A DNA stretch of 64,000 bases from an uncultured Sphingobacteriales bacterium (GTDB lineage Bacteria; Bacteroidota; Bacteroidia; Chitinophagales; Chitinophagaceae). The notes beneath the pieces are model-generated. The model ran no database searches, was not told where the DNA came from, and saw nothing but the letters and a program-made list of their open reading frames with translations. The stretch lies in contig CALMQS010000034.1 in assembly GCA_937871285.1 (NCBI GenBank), positions 1 through 64,000 of the forward strand, given 5' to 3'. Within the stretch, counting starts at the first letter, position 1, and every line of letters begins with the position of its first letter. This document shows, piece after piece, positions 26,562 through 35,120 of the stretch. A program made the translations under genes and the position numbers.

Positions 26562-27881
26562 TTAATCCCTTATCTCTCCCAGCGCCTTCTGCACATCAAT
26601 TTTACTTGCCAGTAATTCATACAAAGCATTATAGTAATTGATCTGTGCCGAACGGAGATCCGTTTCCGATGTAATTACTTCCAGATAAGTTTTTATACCG
26701 GATTTGTACTGCAACTGAATAATATCATATACTTCCTTTGCCAGCACCATATTTTCCTTTGTTGCCATATAGCCGGCATAGTTACTTTTATAATTAGCCA
26801 ATGCGGCATTGTATTCTGCATTTACTGCATTGCGCAGGCTTACTATATCAAGATTTGTTCTTCTTAGCTGCCACTGTGCCTGCCGGATCTCATACTTTCT
26901 CTTCCCTCCCTGGAATATAGGAAAAGACAACGTGAGACCTGCATACGAGGCAGGATAGGACTGATTATATAATTTATTGAAATCATTATTGAGATAATTC
27001 AGGTTATAGGCGCCATTAGCGGAGAGCTGCGGCAAAAAGCTCCATTTATTGTATTGCACATTCGCTTCCTGCAATTTTTGCTGTGTACTCAGCAACTGGT
27101 ACTCAATACGCTTTGTATAATCAGGGGTTTGTGAAGTATCCAGGAGTATTTCTTTTTCCATGTGGGTACTGTCGTACGCTATTTGCAGCGGGGCATTTAC
27201 AGGATAGTTCATCTGCGCTTTCAGGTTTTCTATCCGTGCCTTTAATAATACCTCATAGCTTTTTTTTGCGGCCACCGTATTATTGAGCGCGATAGCTGCC
27301 CGTTTATAGTCTGTTTTATCGGTTATGCCTGCCTGGTACTGATTGTAGGCATCTTTGTAGCTGCGTTCGAGGCGAACAATATTTTCATCCGATACTTTAA
27401 TCTGCTGCTCCGTTGTGAGCACATCATAAAATGCTTTGGATACATTGGCCACTACGTCTATCTTAACACTTTCCGTATTTTGCTTGGCCTGCTGCCTCAC
27501 ATCAGCGCGGGTGCGGCTTGCCAGCAATACATCCCGGTTAAAGATGGCCTGGTTAAGGGTAAACATTAAACCGGAAGTATTATCAACCCCCAGCTTAACA
27601 GGATTACCGCCAATAACACTGGTTTGCACTTCGAAGTTGTGCTGAAAAGTATAATTGAAATTAACCTGCGGGAACCATTCGGAAAGCTTACTTTTAATGG
27701 CCGCTTCCGTTATTGCTTCATCTATTTGCGCCTGCTGCACAACAGCCTGCTTTTCTACAGCATACGCAATGCAGTTTTCCAGCGTGGCCTCCTGCAGTAA
27801 GGAATCAGCTTGTTGCTGTGCGGCTGAGTGAAAAGAAATAAAGATCAGGCACGTTAAAAATAACAGAACTCCTTTTCTCAT
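26562..27881 (-). CDS. TolC-family outer membrane efflux channel
   Basis: About 439 residues from the ATG at 27881, which begins a clean signal peptide (MRKGVLLFLTCLIFISFHSA, then AQQ). The longer frame adds 17 unneeded codons. Two repeats of the outer-membrane efflux protein fold follow, each with long helices rich in Ala, Gln and Asn (NCIAYAVEKQAVVQQAQIDEA, SYKDAYNQYQAGITDKTDYK, LRSAQINYYNALYELLASKIDVQKALG). It is the first gene of the tripartite efflux operon. Confidence 0.93.
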   Translation of the reverse strand: MRKGVLLFLTCLIFISFHSAAQQQADSLLQEATLENCIAYAVEKQAVVQQAQIDEAITEAAIKSKLSEWFPQVNFNYTFQHNFEVQTSVIGGNPVKLGVDNTSGLMFTLNQAIFNRDVLLASRTRADVRQQAKQNTESVKIDVVANVSKAFYDVLTTEQQIKVSDENIVRLERSYKDAYNQYQAGITDKTDYKRAAIALNNTVAAKKSYEVLLKARIENLKAQMNYPVNAPLQIAYDSTHMEKEILLDTSQTPDYTKRIEYQLLSTQQKLQEANVQYNKWSFLPQLSANGAYNLNYLNNDFNKLYNQSYPASYAGLTLSFPIFQGGKRKYEIRQAQWQLRRTNLDIVSLRNAVNAEYNAALANYKSNYAGYMATKENMVLAKEVYDIIQLQYKSGIKTYLEVITSETDLRSAQINYYNALYELLASKIDVQKALGEIRD

Positions 27882-28136
27882 AAATGTATTATATATACTA
27901 TCCGTTAGTGAAATATCAGCCGGGTACAGCATTTAGTCTACCTGTATTATTCCCGGTTAATCCAATGTGCAAGCAATAGTAAAGTACAGGGAAAGGAAAT
28001 CAGGCGGCGAAGTTAAAATTAAATACACCAATAAATCAAACGTTTGTTTAATTTTTTTGTTAATGAATCATTAACGCGGCAGGAGCAGGGCAGGGTCCAG
28101 GGTCCAGGTTACAGGTTACAGGGTGTGCAGGCAGCA
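27882..28136. other. Upstream region of the efflux operon with a palindromic site
   Basis: The perfect palindrome CAAACGTTTG is at 28037-28046, flanked by AT-rich DNA, about 156 nt upstream of the tolC-like ATG. The same palindrome occurs upstream of susC at 39879-39888. The last 60 nt (28085-28136) are the ggttacaggttacaggg word family into which the insertion sequence jumped. Confidence 0.4.
28129..28136. repeat. Left 8-bp target-site duplication of the insertion sequence
   Basis: AGGCAGCA immediately before the left terminal repeat; the same 8 bases follow the right terminal repeat at 29412-29419. Confidence 0.85.
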
Positions 28137-28197
28137 GGGTGCATTTAAAATTGTCGCGATAAAAAAGGTAAATTTAGAGAACCAAATCAATATTGCC

Positions 28198-29384
28198 ATG
28201 ACAGAGTCTGCTTTTATGGCTTTGGCGCAAAAGCGTTATGCCGAACTTCAAGCCCTCAACAAGATTAATAGTTTTTATGATTACGAAAAGGAGTTTGATA
28301 AAATATGGCGGGAGTTAGGCCGGGAAGTGTTAGAAGCAACTATAAGTGAGGTGCCCGACAACAGGCGTAAAAAAAAACACTTACCAAATACGGGAAGATC
28401 AGTATAAGCAAGCAGCATTGTTTTTGTGAAGGGGGAAATGGTTTTCAGATAAGCCCGCATTTACAGGAGTTGCTGGTATATGCAGGGCAGTTGGATTGTT
28501 ATGAAAGGAGTAATGAGGTTTTGCGAAAATTTATTGATGTGGAAGTAAGTGTCTCGCAGGTGTATTTGGTTACAGATTGTTACGGGAAATTGGCAGAAAC
28601 GGAAGTAAATGTAAGCCGCTCCTTAGAGCCTGTAAAAAAGGATGAAGTGTTGTATGTACAAGCAGATGGCTCTATGTTGTTAACCCGTGATGAAGGCTGG
28701 AAAGAAGTAAAAGTGGGCAGAATGTTTACGAGTGGATCATGCATTGACCCCAACGGGAAATCAGGCTGGATAAGACATTGCCAGTATGTGGCTCATTTGG
28801 GAAATAGCAAGGATTTTACCCAACAGATGGATAGCTTTATAGAATCCTATGGAAGGTTGGGGACATCGCCTGGTGTTTGTTTCTGATGGTGGAATTTGGA
28901 TAAAAAATTGGATAGAACTTGCCTGCCGGCAGGCAGGGATGCCTTTCCCGAAGCAATATCTATATTAGATTATTACCATGTTTGCGAACACTTGCATCAA
29001 TTTGCGAACATTACTTTTAGTGAGGAGGCTGCGCGAAAAAAATGGGTAACCAAACAAAAGGAACTTTTATTGGATGGTAAGGTAAAAAAAGTAATTGCCA
29101 ATATACAAAAACAAGATAAAGAAAGTGAAGCGGCTATAGAGCTGATAAATTATTATACCAGTAATGAATACCGGATGGATTACAAAACGTATAAAAAGAT
29201 AGGGGCAGGTATAATAGGCTCCGGAGCGATAGAATCTGCTCATCGAACAGTAGTTCAAAAACGAATGAAACAATCAGGGCAGAGGTGGACTAACACCGGC
29301 GCACAAAATATGCTCAACCTTCGGGTGCTTCAAATGAACGGACAATGGAGCAAAGTCGTTATGATGATAAAAAAAGCTGCTTAG
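28198..29384 (+). pseudogene. ISKra4-family transposase, disrupted
   Basis: Start ATG 28198. The first about 65 codons end in a run of nine A (28369-28377). A -1 shift there joins KTLTKYGKISISKQHCFC and the following frame; because related elements use -1 frameshifting on A tracts, this break may be natural. Two further lesions are not. Near 28851 an extra G moves the frame away from EGWGHRLVFVSDGGIW. At about 28916-28935 an insertion of about 20 nt with the palindrome TGCCTGCCGGCAGGCA splits IKNWIE from DAFPEAISILDYYHV. The C-terminal part is otherwise well preserved, including the conserved SGAIESAHR stretch. No functional transposase should be made. Confidence 0.82.
28920..28935. repeat. 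16-bp palindromic mini-repeat inside the transposase
   Basis: TGCCTGCCGGCAGGCA is a perfect palindrome. It is absent from the reading frame expected for the family, where IKNWIE should run straight into DAFPEA. It translates in one frame as CLPAGR, a string I remember seeing repeatedly in Bacteroidota proteins. Confidence 0.6.
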
Positions 29385-29411
29385 ATAGCCGCGACAATTT
29401 TAAATGCACCC

Positions 29412-29419
29412 AGGCAGCA
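29412..29419. repeat. Right 8-bp target-site duplication of the insertion sequence
   Basis: AGGCAGCA directly after the right terminal repeat, identical to 28129-28136. Confidence 0.85.
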
Positions 29420-29493
29420 GGATGCATTCCCTGGAATTTGTAACTTGCACACCTTCCACCTTATACCTTGAAACTTGTAACCTGCATCCATCC

Positions 29494-29501
29494 TATCTTT
29501 G
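29494..29501 (+). promoter_or_regulatory. Putative -7 box just ahead of prmC
   Basis: TATCTTTG matches TAnnTTTG and is followed by the ATG at 29505 after only 3 nt, so the message would have little or no leader. A TTG lies about 16 nt upstream, within repeat-word DNA. Confidence 0.4.
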
Positions 29502-29504
29502 CGT

Positions 29505-30419
29505 ATGACCATTTACGAAGGTTACCGTTTCGTTTGCGAAGCATTATCTAATATATACGATCAACGGGAAGCCGGGAATATTGCGGTAATGGTAATGGAA
29601 AAAATTACCGGACTCGGGAAAATGGACCGTATGCTGCATAAAAATCAAATCTTAACGGAAGAGCAGGAAGCCCCGCTTACTCATTATACCGCATTACTGA
29701 TACAACACCGGCCTGTGCAATATGTACTGGGTGAAGCATGGTTTTACGGTATACCGCTATATGTTGATGAAAATGTGTTGATCCCCCGTCCTGAAACGGA
29801 AGAGCTGGTAGAATGGGTGGTGAGGGATGAGAGGAGAAGGTTACAAGTTACAGGTTACAGGGAGCAGGTTACAGGTTACAGGTTACAGGGAGCAGGGGGC
29901 AGACCTGCTATATTGGATATAGGTACCGGCAGCGGTTGCATTGCCATTGCCTTAAAAAGAAACATTCCCGAAAGTGAAGTATATGCAATAGATATCAGCA
30001 ACGAAGCTCTGGCGGTTGCCCGTAAAAACGCTCATAGCCAGCAGTGTCCTGTTCAGTTTTTTAATATGGATTTTTTAAATACCGGGCAAAGTAAAGGATT
30101 GCCACAACTTAACATTATAGTAAGCAACCCGCCTTATATCCCACAAAAGGATAAAGCAGATATGTATAAAAACGTGCTTGATTTTGAGCCCCATACGGCC
30201 TTATTTGTGGAAGACAATAACCCCTTAATTTTTTATTCGGCTATAGCGGATTTTGCCGTACAACATTTACAGCCCGATGGGTGCATCTATACCGAAATTC
30301 ATGAAACGATGGGTGAAGCGGTAAAAAATATTTTTATCCAAAAAGGATTTACGCATATCATTGTGCGCAAAGACATGCAGGGGAAAGACCGTATGATAAA
30401 AGCTGCGAAAGCTAATTAG
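29505..30419 (+). CDS. prmC: Peptide chain release factor N5-glutamine methyltransferase
   Basis: 304 residues from the ATG at 29505. The N-terminal helical domain is followed by the RPETEELVEW motif, the SAM-binding loop LDIGTGSGCIAIAL near residue 137-150, and the catalytic NPPY at 208-211. It methylates the GGQ glutamine of RF1/RF2. Residues about 110-132 (DNA 29830-29902) are unusual: repeated VTGYR and GYRLQGAGG encoded by the ggttacaggttacaggg word family common between genes here. Normal PrmC has only a short linker at that place. The insertion is in frame and falls between the N-terminal domain and the SAM domain, so function may survive. Converges on exbD with an 8-nt overlap. Confidence 0.92.
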   Translation: MTIYEGYRFVCEALSNIYDQREAGNIAVMVMEKITGLGKMDRMLHKNQILTEEQEAPLTHYTALLIQHRPVQYVLGEAWFYGIPLYVDENVLIPRPETEELVEWVVRDERRRLQVTGYREQVTGYRLQGAGGRPAILDIGTGSGCIAIALKRNIPESEVYAIDISNEALAVARKNAHSQQCPVQFFNMDFLNTGQSKGLPQLNIIVSNPPYIPQKDKADMYKNVLDFEPHTALFVEDNNPLIFYSAIADFAVQHLQPDGCIYTEIHETMGEAVKNIFIQKGFTHIIVRKDMQGKDRMIKAAKAN

Positions 30420-30807
30420 CGCTTACAGAAGCCACGGCTGTGGCGCCTAATTTTTTTGCGGTTTGCAGCACTTTATATACATCGCCCCAATGCCCGGCCG
30501 TGTCGGCATTTACCACTACGGAAGGCTTTTCGGGAGCTTTGGACAATACAAGCTGCAGCTCACTTTCCAGGTCATCTAATGAAATTCTTTTTTGACCAAT
30601 ATAAGCCTGGTTGTTTTTATCTATGGATACTACCACCGTTTGCTTTGATTGGGTATCGCTCTTCCCTCTGGGAGCCGACACTTTTATTACATTAGGGTTT
30701 GCCAGTGTAGATACAATAAGAAAGAATAACAACAATATAAACAATATATCGTTGAGCGCATCGGTATGCACCCTGGCACTATCCCTTAATTTTTTTCTCA
30801 GATTCAT
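30412..30807 (-). CDS. exbD: Biopolymer transport protein, ExbD/TolR family
   Basis: 131 residues from ATG 30807; the frame is open for ten more codons but this start gives the usual short cytoplasmic leader (MNLRKKLRDSARVHTDALND). One transmembrane helix (ILFILLLFFLIVSTLA) with the essential aspartate just before it (ALNDILF), then a periplasmic domain (VVVSIDKNNQAYIGQKRI). With the ExbB-like protein encoded upstream it uses the proton motive force to energise TonB, or forms a Tol complex. Gene naming by family only. Confidence 0.88.
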   Translation of the reverse strand: MNLRKKLRDSARVHTDALNDILFILLLFFLIVSTLANPNVIKVSAPRGKSDTQSKQTVVVSIDKNNQAYIGQKRISLDDLESELQLVLSKAPEKPSVVVNADTAGHWGDVYKVLQTAKKLGATAVASVSAN

Positions 30808-30930
30808 TGCTTCTTTTGTTGTTATGTAAGTGGGCAAGTTAAGCTACCCGGTTAAAAGCGGCATGTTTAATATTTTACACGCGATCAGCTATCAGCTATC
30901 AGCTATCAGCGAAAATCAACTTTCCAGACA

Positions 30931-30967
30931 GCGGTCTGACGACACTCCTTCGTTGTGTGCCGACCGC
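30931..30967. repeat. REP-like hairpin repeat, copy 2
   Basis: GCGGTC (30931-30936) pairs with GACCGC (30962-30967). The interior begins GCGGTCTGACG and continues to CTCCTTC, as in 6046-6083. It lies between exbB and exbD; just beyond it is a run of gctatcagctatcagc words at 30889-30910. Confidence 0.65.
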
Positions 30968-30980
30968 CACTATTTTCACA

Positions 30981-31682
30981 TTATTTAGTTGGTTCCTGCA
31001 GCACATCTATAAATTCGGCGCTGGCGGATTCCATCTGGTTTACATTTTTATCAATTTGTGCATTCAGGTAATTATATCCTACATAGGCCAGCAGTCCTAT
31101 GATCAATCCACTGGCTGAAGTGATCATTTTTGTATAAATACCGCCGGCGATGGTGTTGAGCGTATATTCACCCGTAGAGGAAATACCGTAAAATAACTGT
31201 ACCATTCCTATAATGGTGCCCAAAAAGCCAAACATGGGCGCTATGCCCGCTATTAATGACAGCACCGAAATATTGCGTTCCATTTTATAAATTTCCAGCT
31301 TTCCTACATTTTCCATGCTTTTTTCAATGGCTTCAATAGGTTTGCCTATGCGTTGCAATCCCTTGTCAATCATCCTGGCTACAGGGTTAAACGTGTTTCG
31401 TGCCAGCGACCTTGCCGCTGTAACATTGCCGGTAACAATATGATCGCGGATGATGCTCATGAAGTTATAGTCTAACTTACCGGCATTACGAATAGCGATC
31501 AGGCGTTCAAAAAAGAAAAATATGGCAATTACCAATAGTAATGCAAGGGGCAGCATAATCCAGCCTCCCGCCAGCAGCAGTTCCCAAAGATTCATTTGGG
31601 TACCCGGCTCGGGGATACCATGCTGGCTGGCTAACGCTTTATTAAGAGAATCGGGAGCAAGCTGCAGGAAAAATAATCTCAT
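30981..31682 (-). CDS. exbB: Proton channel protein, ExbB/MotA/TolQ family
   Basis: 233 residues with three hydrophobic segments: about 35-58 (GGWIMLPLALLLVIAIFFFFE), 135-160 (LSLIAGIAPMFGFLGTIIGMV) and 180-205. The APMFGFLGTIIGM and GLIIGLLAYVGYNYL segments are typical of the family. It forms the proton-conducting pentamer around ExbD. It precedes exbD on the same strand, with 173 nt between them carrying a REP-like hairpin. A -7 box CAAATGTA (reverse of TACATTTG) lies at 31707-31714. Confidence 0.9.
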   Translation of the reverse strand: MRLFFLQLAPDSLNKALASQHGIPEPGTQMNLWELLLAGGWIMLPLALLLVIAIFFFFERLIAIRNAGKLDYNFMSIIRDHIVTGNVTAARSLARNTFNPVARMIDKGLQRIGKPIEAIEKSMENVGKLEIYKMERNISVLSLIAGIAPMFGFLGTIIGMVQLFYGISSTGEYTLNTIAGGIYTKMITSASGLIIGLLAYVGYNYLNAQIDKNVNQMESASAEFIDVLQEPTK

Positions 31683-31706
31683 ATTATAGTATTATTGAAA
31701 GTGCGA

Positions 31707-31714
31707 CAAATGTA
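31707..31714 (-). promoter_or_regulatory. Putative -7 box of exbB
   Basis: Reads TACATTTG on the minus strand, about 25 nt before the exbB ATG. No well-spaced -33 TTG was identified, so this is tentative. Confidence 0.4.
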
Positions 31715-31826
31715 ATGACAAATAAACAAATTTATCACCCCGTTTGCCGAACGTGAAAATAGTGTGATTATTTTCTTTATAAGTAACCACCCCGGTCTAT
31801 TAACAATTTATATAGAAAGCAAATAA

Positions 31827-32342
31827 TCATGCGCCGGCCATCAGCTGCCGCGCTTCATACCGCAACGCATCCAGCACAATGCTATGCAACGAGGTTTTAG
31901 GATCGGCATCCAGCAGTTCCAGGATGCGTTTGCTCAAATCCATACCTGTGGCTGTTTCGGGCAGGGTATGCGCCAACTGGTGTAAAATAAAAATATTCTG
32001 TTCTTTAAGATTGGTTACAGCCTGCCATGCCTGGGCAGATACATATAATTGCTGTGAAAGATTGTATTCATATTCCTGTTTGATGCTTTCCACCAGCAGC
32101 ACATGATAAGCCGACGCTTCCATATGGGCAGGCGAAAGTCTTGATATCAGGTTTTTCAGGGAGATGCGTTCGGCCAATATGGTGAGCCGCTCATAGGCCT
32201 GTAATTGCAGTGACGCATCGTAAGCGGGCTTTTTCCTTTCCTTTTTAACGCCTCTTGTTTCACGGAAATAGAATAAAAAATACACCCCCAGAACTCCCAC
32301 AATAATTATGATAGCCAGAATGATGCTGCTGTTATTGTTCAT
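31827..32342 (-). CDS. DUF7935 family protein with one membrane helix
   Basis: 171 residues. One N-terminal transmembrane segment (ILAIIIIVGVLGVYFLFYF), then a helical cytoplasmic domain (SLQLQAYERLTILAERIS, SIKQEYEYNLSQQLYVSAQAW). The LQAYERL and EYEYNLSQQLYVS elements match a family widespread in Bacteroidota now called DUF7935. Function unknown. The exbB gene lies downstream on the same strand, 144 nt away, so co-transcription is possible. Confidence 0.72.
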   Translation of the reverse strand: MNNNSSIILAIIIIVGVLGVYFLFYFRETRGVKKERKKPAYDASLQLQAYERLTILAERISLKNLISRLSPAHMEASAYHVLLVESIKQEYEYNLSQQLYVSAQAWQAVTNLKEQNIFILHQLAHTLPETATGMDLSKRILELLDADPKTSLHSIVLDALRYEARQLMAGA

Positions 32343-32553
32343 GTTGCAAATTTGTACTGCTTATAAAACAAAAATAAGCGTATTGTGTTGTGTTAAAGAA
32401 AAGAAGAAATAAAAGTAAATCTTTTTAACTGCTATGAGCTTTCAACCGTCAGTGCTGTGAGGTGTCCGTTATCGCCTATCAGCCACCTCTCACAATTCAC
32501 TACTCACCTCTCACTTTTCACGTCTTACCACTTACTACTTACTACTTACCACT
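32343..32553. repeat. Intergenic repeat-word region
   Basis: Between the DUF7935 and Lrp genes. Positions about 32455-32553 contain words such as tcacaattcactactcacctctcac and cttaccacttactacttacta, the same vocabulary as 6125-6185. Confidence 0.6.
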
Positions 32554-33054
32554 CTAATAAACCATCTGATGTGTTTGTTTAACAATCCCCATTACAAAAA
32601 CACTTTGAACGTGTCCTATATTCTCTGCTTCGCTTAATTTATTTACATGAAAATCATAATAAGCGTCCATATTCTCCACCATTACTTTCAGCATAAAATC
32701 GAAATCCCCTGAAATATTATAGCATTCTGTCACTTCCCGCATGTCCTGTATGGCCTTAATAAATTTAGCGCCTGCTGTTTTATTATGCTGTTTGAGCGAT
32801 ACATAACAAATTACGATTAGTCCTCTTTTTATTTTAGTATGATCGAGCAGGGTGGCATACTGGCGGATCACTCCCGCTTCTTCCATCCTTTTAATCCGTT
32901 CATGCACCGGTGTGGTGCTCAGGTGTATGGCATCCGAAACTTCACGTACCGTAATCCGGGCGTTTTGCTGCAGGAGCCGTAAAATGGCGATATCCTTATC
33001 ATCTAATAAAGGAACCTGTACAGGCAGTTTTTCTTTTTGCTGCGTTTTTTTCAT
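32554..33054 (-). CDS. Lrp/AsnC family transcriptional regulator
   Basis: 166 residues. Residues about 15-75 are the winged HTH (DDKDIAILRLLQQNARITVREV, HLSTTPVHERIKRMEEAGVI). The C-terminal RAM domain follows (GDFDFMLKVMVENMDAYYDFH). It binds amino acids or similar ligands and controls transcription. It is divergent from ahcY with 156 nt between the starts, so it could regulate that gene (inference). The N-terminus has a Lys/Gln-rich extension of about 15 residues. Confidence 0.9.
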   Translation of the reverse strand: MKKTQQKEKLPVQVPLLDDKDIAILRLLQQNARITVREVSDAIHLSTTPVHERIKRMEEAGVIRQYATLLDHTKIKRGLIVICYVSLKQHNKTAGAKFIKAIQDMREVTECYNISGDFDFMLKVMVENMDAYYDFHVNKLSEAENIGHVQSVFVMGIVKQTHQMVY

Positions 33055-33143
33055 GCTACACTATATAAATATCCTTTAAAATTAGAAAAAACATATTTTT
33101 TTCCCAAATATGAGCCATGCGCTAATATTCTGTTCTATAAGCG

Positions 33144-33151
33144 TAGTTTTG
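33144..33151 (+). promoter_or_regulatory. Putative -7 box of ahcY
   Basis: TAGTTTTG matches TAnnTTTG, about 60 nt upstream of the ahcY ATG, within the region divergent from the Lrp gene. Confidence 0.5.
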
Positions 33152-33210
33152 CATCAATCATTATGGCATAAGCTAAAAACGTATTCATACATCATTAAAT
33201 CATTCAACAC

Positions 33211-34536
33211 ATGTCAGCCGTTTCCAAATCCATTGATTTTTCATTGCCGAATAAGGTAAAAGATATCAGCCTTGCCGCATGGGGCCGTAAAGAAATTAAA
33301 TTAGCTGAGGCAGAAATGCCGGGGCTTATGGCTATCCGTGAAGAATATCGAGCACAGCAGCCTTTAAAAGGCGCCCGTATAGCAGGATGCCTGCACATGA
33401 CCATTCAAACCGCGGTATTAATAGAAACATTGATTGAACTGGGTGCGGAAGTAAAATGGAGCTCCTGCAATATTTTTTCAACACAGGATCATGCCGCCGC
33501 AGCTATAGCGGCAGCAGGTATTGGCGTATACGCATGGAAGGGACAAACCAACGAAGAGGCGGAATGGTGTATTGAACAAACCCTGTTTTTTGGCAGCGCC
33601 GACCGCCCGTTGAACATGATATTAGATGATGGCGGCGACCTGACGAATATTGTATTTGATAAATACCCTGAGCTTATTCAGCATGTAAGAGGACTGAGTG
33701 AAGAAACCACAACAGGCGTCCACCGTTTATATGAAAGGATGCAGAAAGGCACATTGCCTGTTCCTTCTATTAATGTAAATGATTCTGTTACCAAGTCGAA
33801 ATTTGATAACAAGTACGGATGCAAGGAAAGCCTTGTGGATGCTATACGCCGTGCTACGGATGTGATGCTGGCGGGTAAGGTGGCCGTTGTGGGTGGTTAT
33901 GGCGATGTGGGCAAGGGTTCCGCCGCTTCCTTATCGGGCGCGGGTTGCCGTGTGATCGTTACCGAAATTGATCCTATTTGTGCTTTGCAGGCTGCCATGG
34001 ATGGCTATGAAGTGAAGAAAATGATTGATGCGGTAAAAGAAGCCGATATTATTGTTACTGCCAGCGGCTGCCGCGACCTGATAACAGGCGAGCATTTTAA
34101 ATTAATGAAAGACAAAGCTATTGTTTGTAATATAGGGCATTTTGATATTGAGATTGATGTGGCCTGGCTAAATAAAAACTATGGCAGCACCAAAGACACC
34201 ATCAAGCCGCAGGTTGACCTGTATACTATTGACGGCAAAGACATTATTTTATTAGCGGAAGGCAGGCTCGTAAACCTCGGATGCGCTACCGGTCATCCCA
34301 GCTTTGTGATGAGCAATTCTTTTAGTAACCAAACACTGGCTCAGATTGAGCTCTGGACGAACTACAAAAACTACGAAAACAAAGTATATGTGTTGCCCAA
34401 GCACCTCGATGAAAAAGTTGCCCGCCTGCACCTGAAAAAAATTGGTGTTGAGCTGGAAGAGCTTACCACAACGCAGGCTGAATATCTCGGTATTCCAAAA
34501 GAAGGCCCTTATAAAGCGGAACAGTACAGGTATTAG
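33211..34536 (+). CDS. ahcY: Adenosylhomocysteinase
   Basis: 441 residues, the normal length. The substrate domain includes [15 protein letters not shown] and [15 protein letters not shown], and the NAD-binding site [13 protein letters not shown] is near residue 230. The C-terminus ends in the conserved KAEQYRY (with the Lys and Tyr of the family). It hydrolyses S-adenosylhomocysteine to adenosine and homocysteine in the methyl cycle in the cytosol. Standalone gene with its own promoter and a divergent Lrp regulator. Confidence 0.97.
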   Translation: MSAVSKSIDFSLPNKVKDISLAAWGRKEIKLAEAEMPGLMAIREEYRAQQPLKGARIAGCLHMTIQTAVLIETLIELGAEVKWSSCNIFSTQDHAAAAIAAAGIGVYAWKGQTNEEAEWCIEQTLFFGSADRPLNMILDDGGDLTNIVFDKYPELIQHVRGLSEETTTGVHRLYERMQKGTLPVPSINVNDSVTKSKFDNKYGCKESLVDAIRRATDVMLAGKVAVVGGYGDVGKGSAASLSGAGCRVIVTEIDPICALQAAMDGYEVKKMIDAVKEADIIVTASGCRDLITGEHFKLMKDKAIVCNIGHFDIEIDVAWLNKNYGSTKDTIKPQVDLYTIDGKDIILLAEGRLVNLGCATGHPSFVMSNSFSNQTLAQIELWTNYKNYENKVYVLPKHLDEKVARLHLKKIGVELEELTTTQAEYLGIPKEGPYKAEQYRY

Positions 34537-34632
34537 GAGGGAGGGTGTAAGGTATGAGGTGTGAGGTATAAGGTATAAGGTATGAGGTATAAGGTACTTC
34601 CACCTGATACCTGAGCGTTCACACCTCCTGTA
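34537..34632. repeat. Tandem ggtataaggtatgaggt words
   Basis: Reiterated 8-10 nt words of the form gtgaggtataaggtatgaggt. The same family occurs at 47080-47150 (opposite orientation) and 49990-50065. Confidence 0.65.
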
Positions 34633-34968
34633 TCAGGCGCGCATGCTTCGGGCTGCTATATCTTCCATATAAACAGCATAATGACTTTCGTGATATACGC
34701 ATTCGCCGTTCCGAATAAGCAATACCTGCGGTGATTCATGCCGTACACCCAGGTCTTCCGCTATCTTATTGGAAAGCGCGCGGTAAGTAATCAGGTCAAT
34801 AAAATGAAAATCTATCTCCGGTGGTACAGGTCCTCTTTCCAGCCTGTTCTTTATCATAGAGCTGGTACCACAGCGGGTAGAATGTTTGTAGATTACCTGT
34901 GGATTTACTTTTGATTTCTCGAGCAACTCCGTTAACTGAGCTTCGGTGGTGAGCACATTCCAGTTCAT
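34633..34968 (-). CDS. ytxJ: Bacillithiol system redox-active protein YtxJ
   Basis: 111 residues from ATG 34968; the longer open frame reads through a non-protein-like stretch. The core is a thioredoxin-like domain with YKHSTRCGTSSM, close to the family hallmark KHSxRCxxSxM, and SPQVLLIRNG in place of the cis-Pro loop. YtxJ is associated with bacillithiol-dependent thiol redox control and occurs in many Bacteroidota. Monocistronic, downstream of the susCD terminator. Confidence 0.85.
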   Translation of the reverse strand: MNWNVLTTEAQLTELLEKSKVNPQVIYKHSTRCGTSSMIKNRLERGPVPPEIDFHFIDLITYRALSNKIAEDLGVRHESPQVLLIRNGECVYHESHYAVYMEDIAARSMRA

Positions 34969-35028
34969 AATTACAGATTTGAGATGCAGTGTTTGTTCCT
35001 TGCAAAGTGCAAAAAGAAACCAATGGCG

Positions 35029-35036
35029 CAAAGATA
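35029..35036 (-). promoter_or_regulatory. Putative -7 box of ytxJ
   Basis: Reads TATCTTTG on the minus strand, about 60 nt before the ATG at 34968 and just beyond the susCD terminator. Confidence 0.5.
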
Positions 35037-35041
35037 AGCAC

Positions 35042-35089
35042 AAAAAAAATCCGGAGATCAATCCGCGCATTGAGCGTTTAATCTCCGGA
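35042..35089 (-). terminator. Rho-independent terminator of the susCD operon
   Basis: On the minus strand TCCGGAGAT (35089-35081) pairs with ATCTCCGGA (35058-35050), followed by eight T (35049-35042). It begins about 30 nt after the susD stop. Confidence 0.85.
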
Positions 35090-35120
35090 AAGGAACTATG
35101 TTTCTAATTATAAAAACATT

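Larger units (their letters stand above)
28137..29411 (+). mobile_element. Insertion sequence, ISKra4 family (ISMich2-like), 1275 bp
   Basis: Perfect 22-bp terminal inverted repeats at 28137-28158 and 29390-29411, beginning GGGTGCATTT. They are flanked by an exact 8-bp direct repeat (28129-28136 and 29412-29419), proving insertion into a repeat-word region. Size, GGG ends and 8-bp duplication fit the ISMich2 subgroup as I remember it, and the transposase matches ISKra4 (IGSGAIESAHRTVVQKRMKQSGQRW-type region). The intact ends suggest recent transposition, but the transposase is now disrupted. Confidence 0.88.

Noticed and set aside
28085..29490. Reiterated words that might look like a CRISPR array
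   Set aside because: The repeats are short, variable in length and not separated by unique spacers of constant size; no cas genes are nearby.
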